From: Paracoccaceae bacterium
Lineage (GTDB): Bacteria > Pseudomonadota > Alphaproteobacteria > Rhodobacterales > Rhodobacteraceae
Length of the DNA stretch: 8,309 nt
Direction of reading: 5' to 3'
Assembly: GCA_013214715.1 (NCBI GenBank)
Contig: JABSSB010000186.1
Location: forward strand, 1-8,309
Positions 5,884 through 8,309 of the stretch are shown one piece after another. The position numbers were made by a program, and so were the translations under genes. The stretch's first letter is position 1; the number at the start of each line of letters is the position of its first letter. Below the pieces are notes generated by a model that did no database searches, was not told the origin of the DNA, and saw nothing but the letters and a program-made list of their open reading frames with translations.

Positions 5884-8010
5884 TTAGCTACGGGCGGCAC
5901 GGATCAGGTCCAGAATGTCCCGCGCTGCCGACGGGATATTCGTACCCGGACCAAAGATCGCCTTGACCCCGCTTTGATAGAGGAAATCGTAATCCTGCTG
6001 CGGGATCACCCCGCCACAGATCACGATGATATCCCCTGCCCCGGCCTCTTTCAGCGCCTCGACCAGTTGCGGGGCCAGCGTCTTGTGACCGGCTGCCTGC
6101 GACGAAATGCCGATGACATGCACATCATTGTCGATGGCATCCTGCGCGGCCTCGGCCGGGGTTTGGAAGAGCGGGCCCACATCGACGTCAAACCCGATAT
6201 CTGCGAAGGCCGTGGCAATCACCTTGGCGCCGCGATCATGGCCGTCCTGCCCCATCTTGACCACCAGCATCCGCGGGCGGCGGCCTTCTTCTTCGGCAAA
6301 GGCATCCACATCCGCCTGGATCTTGGCGAACCCTTCATCCCCTTCATAGGCCGCGCCGTAGACGCCTGCCAATGTCTTGACTTCGGCACGATGCCGACCA
6401 AACGAGTCTTCCATGGCCATGCTGATTTCCCCTACGCTCGCCCGTGCCCGCGCGGCCTCCACAGCCGCCTCCAACAGGTTGCCGCCCTCATTGGCGCGCC
6501 GCGTCACCTCGGCCAAGGCAGCCTGACAGGCGCCCTCGTCCCGAGTGCTGCGGATCGATTGCAATCGTGCGACCTGCGCTTCGCGCACGGCCACGTTGTC
6601 GACATCCAGAATGTCGATCTCGTCTTCTTTCTCGAGACGATATTTGTTCACGCCGACGATGACCTCATCGCCCCGATCGATCTGGGCCTGACGGGTCGCA
6701 GCGGTCTCTTCGATGCGCAGCTTGGGCATGCCAGAGGCCACGGCCTTGGTCATGCCGCCCATCTCTTCGACCTCTTCCATCAGCTTCCAAGCCGCATCGG
6801 CCAGCTCATGGGTGAGGCTTTCAACGTAATAGGACCCCGCCAGCGGATCGACCACATTGGTCACGCCAGTTTCTTCCTGCAAGATCAACTGCGTGTTGCG
6901 TGCGATGCGGGCCGCAAATTCGGTTGGCAGGGCAATCGCTTCGTCCAGAGCGTTGGTGTGCAGCGACTGCGTGCCGCCCAAAACAGCGGCCATGGCCTCA
7001 TAGGCGGTGCGCACGACGTTGTTATAGGGGTCTTGCTCCTGCAACGACACGCCCGAGGTCTGACAATGGGTGCGCAGCATCGAAGATTTCGGGTTCTTGG
7101 GCTCAAACTCTGCCATGACGCGGTGCCACAACAGGCGCGCAGCGCGCAGCTTGGCAGCTTCCATGAAGAAATTCATGCCAATGGCAAAGAAGAACGACAG
7201 CCGCCCGGCGAATTTGTCGACATCCATGCCCCGGTCAATCGCGGCGCGCACATATTCGCGCCCATCGGCCAGCGTATAGGCCAGCTCTTGCACAAGGTTC
7301 GCGCCCGCCTCCTGCATGTGATAGCCGGAGATCGAGATAGAGTTGAATTTCGGCATCTCGTTTGAGGTGTATTCGATGATGTCCGCAATGATCCGCATCG
7401 ACGGTTCGGGCGGGTAGATATAGGTGTTGCGCACCATGAACTCTTTCAGAATGTCATTCTGAATGGTGCCCGACAGGACCGAGCGGTCATGGCCCTGCTC
7501 TTCCCCGGTTACGATGAAATTCGCCAGCACCGGGATCACCGCGCCGTTCATCGTCATCGAGACGGACACTTTGTCGAGCGGGATACCGTCAAAGAGGATC
7601 TTCATATCCTCGACGCTGTCGATGGCCACGCCTGCCTTGCCGACATCGCCCACCACGCGATCATGGTCACTATCATAGCCGCGATGGGTCGCCAGATCGA
7701 AAGCGACCGAGACACCCTGCTGCCCCGCCGCCAGCGCCTTGCGGTAAAATGCGTTCGATTCCTCGGCCGTAGAAAAGCCTGCATACTGCCGGATCGTCCA
7801 GGGACGGCCCGCATACATCGTCGCCTTCACCCCGCGGGTAAAGGGCGCCTCTCCGGGGATGGTGCCCAGATGATCGGCATTGCTCAGATCGTCTTCAGTA
7901 TAAAGCGGTTTGACGTCGATCCCTTCGAGCGTCTTCCACGTAAGATCGTCGGGAGAACGGCCCCGCAACTCTTTTTCAGCGAGGCTGCGCCATGCGTCGG
8001 TCTTGGTCAT
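5884..8010 (-). CDS. scpA: Methylmalonyl-CoA mutase, adenosylcobalamin-dependent
   Basis: This enzyme interconverts (R)-methylmalonyl-CoA and succinyl-CoA by radical rearrangement, the last step of propionyl-CoA assimilation; it is cytosolic. The 708-residue single chain contains the TIM-barrel substrate domain and the C-terminal B12 domain. Visible motifs are TMYAGRPWTIRQYAGFST (64-81), FDLATHRGYDSDH (104-116), MVRNTYIYPP (192-201) and SISGYHMQEAG (226-236). With a constant offset of 13 these place Tyr76, Arg194, Tyr230 and His231 on Tyr89, Arg207, Tyr243 and His244 of the Propionibacterium enzyme. DGHDRG at 589-594 supplies the cobalt-ligating His591. FDLATHRGYDSDH and the following GDVGKAGVAIDSVEDM mark it as methylmalonyl- rather than ethylmalonyl-CoA mutase. 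The ATG at 8010 has GGAG at 8022-8019, 8 nt away; the open frame to 8151 is not conserved sequence. Alternative names are mcmA, bhbA and mutB. It is divergent from the DUF4174-like gene and heads the minus-strand run. Confidence 0.97.
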   Translation of the reverse strand: MTKTDAWRSLAEKELRGRSPDDLTWKTLEGIDVKPLYTEDDLSNADHLGTIPGEAPFTRGVKATMYAGRPWTIRQYAGFSTAEESNAFYRKALAAGQQGVSVAFDLATHRGYDSDHDRVVGDVGKAGVAIDSVEDMKILFDGIPLDKVSVSMTMNGAVIPVLANFIVTGEEQGHDRSVLSGTIQNDILKEFMVRNTYIYPPEPSMRIIADIIEYTSNEMPKFNSISISGYHMQEAGANLVQELAYTLADGREYVRAAIDRGMDVDKFAGRLSFFFAIGMNFFMEAAKLRAARLLWHRVMAEFEPKNPKSSMLRTHCQTSGVSLQEQDPYNNVVRTAYEAMAAVLGGTQSLHTNALDEAIALPTEFAARIARNTQLILQEETGVTNVVDPLAGSYYVESLTHELADAAWKLMEEVEEMGGMTKAVASGMPKLRIEETAATRQAQIDRGDEVIVGVNKYRLEKEDEIDILDVDNVAVREAQVARLQSIRSTRDEGACQAALAEVTRRANEGGNLLEAAVEAARARASVGEISMAMEDSFGRHRAEVKTLAGVYGAAYEGDEGFAKIQADVDAFAEEEGRRPRMLVVKMGQDGHDRGAKVIATAFADIGFDVDVGPLFQTPAEAAQDAIDNDVHVIGISSQAAGHKTLAPQLVEALKEAGAGDIIVICGGVIPQQDYDFLYQSGVKAIFGPGTNIPSAARDILDLIRAARS

Positions 8011-8142
8011 GCCTATGTCTCCATGCTGAGAAACGGTCGCCGCAAGGAGGTGCGGTGACAGAAGGTCAATTTGCGCTGAGATGCGCTTTTTGCTGTCGCA
8101 ATTGTCCAAGCCCCACATATATTTGCGAGGACAGGAGGAGCC
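8011..8142. promoter_or_regulatory. Divergent control region between the mutase and the DUF4174-like gene
   Basis: These 132 bp separate two start codons facing away from each other and should hold promoters for both. Three copies of TTTGC lie on the + strand at 8070-8074, 8089-8093 and 8122-8126. The middle one is part of a TTGC-TGTC-GCAA dyad at 8090-8101. On the minus strand TTGGAC (8109-8104) resembles an alphaproteobacterial -35 element, but no convincing -10 sits at the right distance. On the + strand TATATT (8118-8123) is AT-rich but is not paired with a good -35. A perfect AAGGAGG at 8044-8050 on the + strand precedes a short GTG ORF. Promoter positions are therefore not assigned. Confidence 0.5.
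8133..8138 (+). promoter_or_regulatory. Shine-Dalgarno of the DUF4174-like gene
   Basis: AGGAGG lies 4 nt before the ATG at 8143 and supports that start, which is immediately followed by a signal-peptide-like sequence. Confidence 0.7.
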
Positions 8143-8309
8143 ATGCGACAACTCATTTCGGTAGTTTTGGCCGCGGCCTTGCCGATGGCAGGCTGGGCCG
8201 CCGATGGCGCGGCCCCCGACCCGGCCGAGATCATTCGGCCAGCAGGTGACAGCGACCTGGCCGAATTCCAGTGGGTCAACCGCCCGGTGATCGTCTTTGC
8301 CGATACCGA
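8143..8309 (+). CDS. Exported DUF4174-like protein, N-terminal part (3' end outside window)
   Basis: Only 55 complete codons are in the window and the frame runs open off the right edge. Residues 1-20 (MRQLISVVLAAALPMAGWAA) form a typical Sec signal peptide with cleavage expected near residues 19-20, so the product is probably periplasmic. The mature start includes LAEFQWVNRPVIVFADT near 39-55, which resembles the opening of DUF4174 domains as I recall them (a W-x-x-R-x-(L/I/V)-V-(V/I)-F-A motif). The function of that family is not known. It diverges from the mutase gene. The start rests on a strong AGGAGG; the family call rests on a short stretch and is moderate. Confidence 0.65.
   Translation, partial: MRQLISVVLAAALPMAGWAADGAAPDPAEIIRPAGDSDLAEFQWVNRPVIVFADT

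Noticed and set aside
5758..7365. A 535-codon open frame on the + strand antisense to methylmalonyl-CoA mutase
   Set aside because: The mutase on the other strand is conserved along its whole length. The antisense product shows no recognisable domain and crosses the mutase-glycosyltransferase junction, so it is a codon-bias shadow.
8011..8151. An N-terminal extension of the mutase by 47 codons
   Set aside because: The extension does not resemble mutase sequence, it would remove the promoter region, and the ATG at 8010 has a well-placed GGAG.

Overview
The window looks like a chromosomal segment of an alphaproteobacterium, most likely of the order Rhodobacterales (Roseobacter/Rhodobacter type). 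The reasons are the GC-rich codon use, the adjacent ppk1-ppx pair, an adenosylcobalamin-dependent methylmalonyl-CoA mutase, and two small exported proteins of kinds I recall from that order. This taxonomic call is inference from protein character; no database was searched.

Layout. On the + strand, positions 1-1116 hold the C-terminal half of polyphosphate kinase (ppk1, cut by the window's left edge). After a 44-nt gap comes a complete exopolyphosphatase (ppx, 1161-2705). Ppx meets the next gene tail to tail with only 7 bp between stop codons. From there to 8010 six genes all lie on the minus strand. In their direction of transcription they are methylmalonyl-CoA mutase (8010-5884), a family-25 glycosyltransferase (5833-5030), a glyoxalase/VOC-fold protein (5008-4397), a GNAT acetyltransferase (4400-3891), a TerB plus J-domain DjlA-like co-chaperone (3881-3192), and a small exported helical protein (3126-2713). 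At the right edge a 132-bp divergent control region separates the mutase from the start of a + strand gene for an exported DUF4174-like protein, cut by the window end.

How the genes work together. Ppk1 makes polyphosphate from ATP and Ppx degrades it, so the left pair sets the polyphosphate pool. The mutase is the last step of propionyl-CoA assimilation to succinyl-CoA. The carboxylase, epimerase and MeaB-type chaperone that normally support it are not in the window. The four genes behind the mutase are packed tightly (gaps of 21 nt, a 4-nt overlap, then 9 nt), so the middle block is probably one transcript, but their functions do not form an obvious pathway.

No stretch over 300 bp lacks a gene. 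I saw no tRNA, rRNA, CRISPR array, insertion sequence or phage gene. The window is mostly ordinary core genome. The points most worth a second look are the divergent control region (repeated TTTGC elements, a TTGC/GCAA dyad, and a Cys-rich small ORF behind a perfect Shine-Dalgarno), the small exported helical protein, and a perfect dyad in the ppk1-ppx junction.
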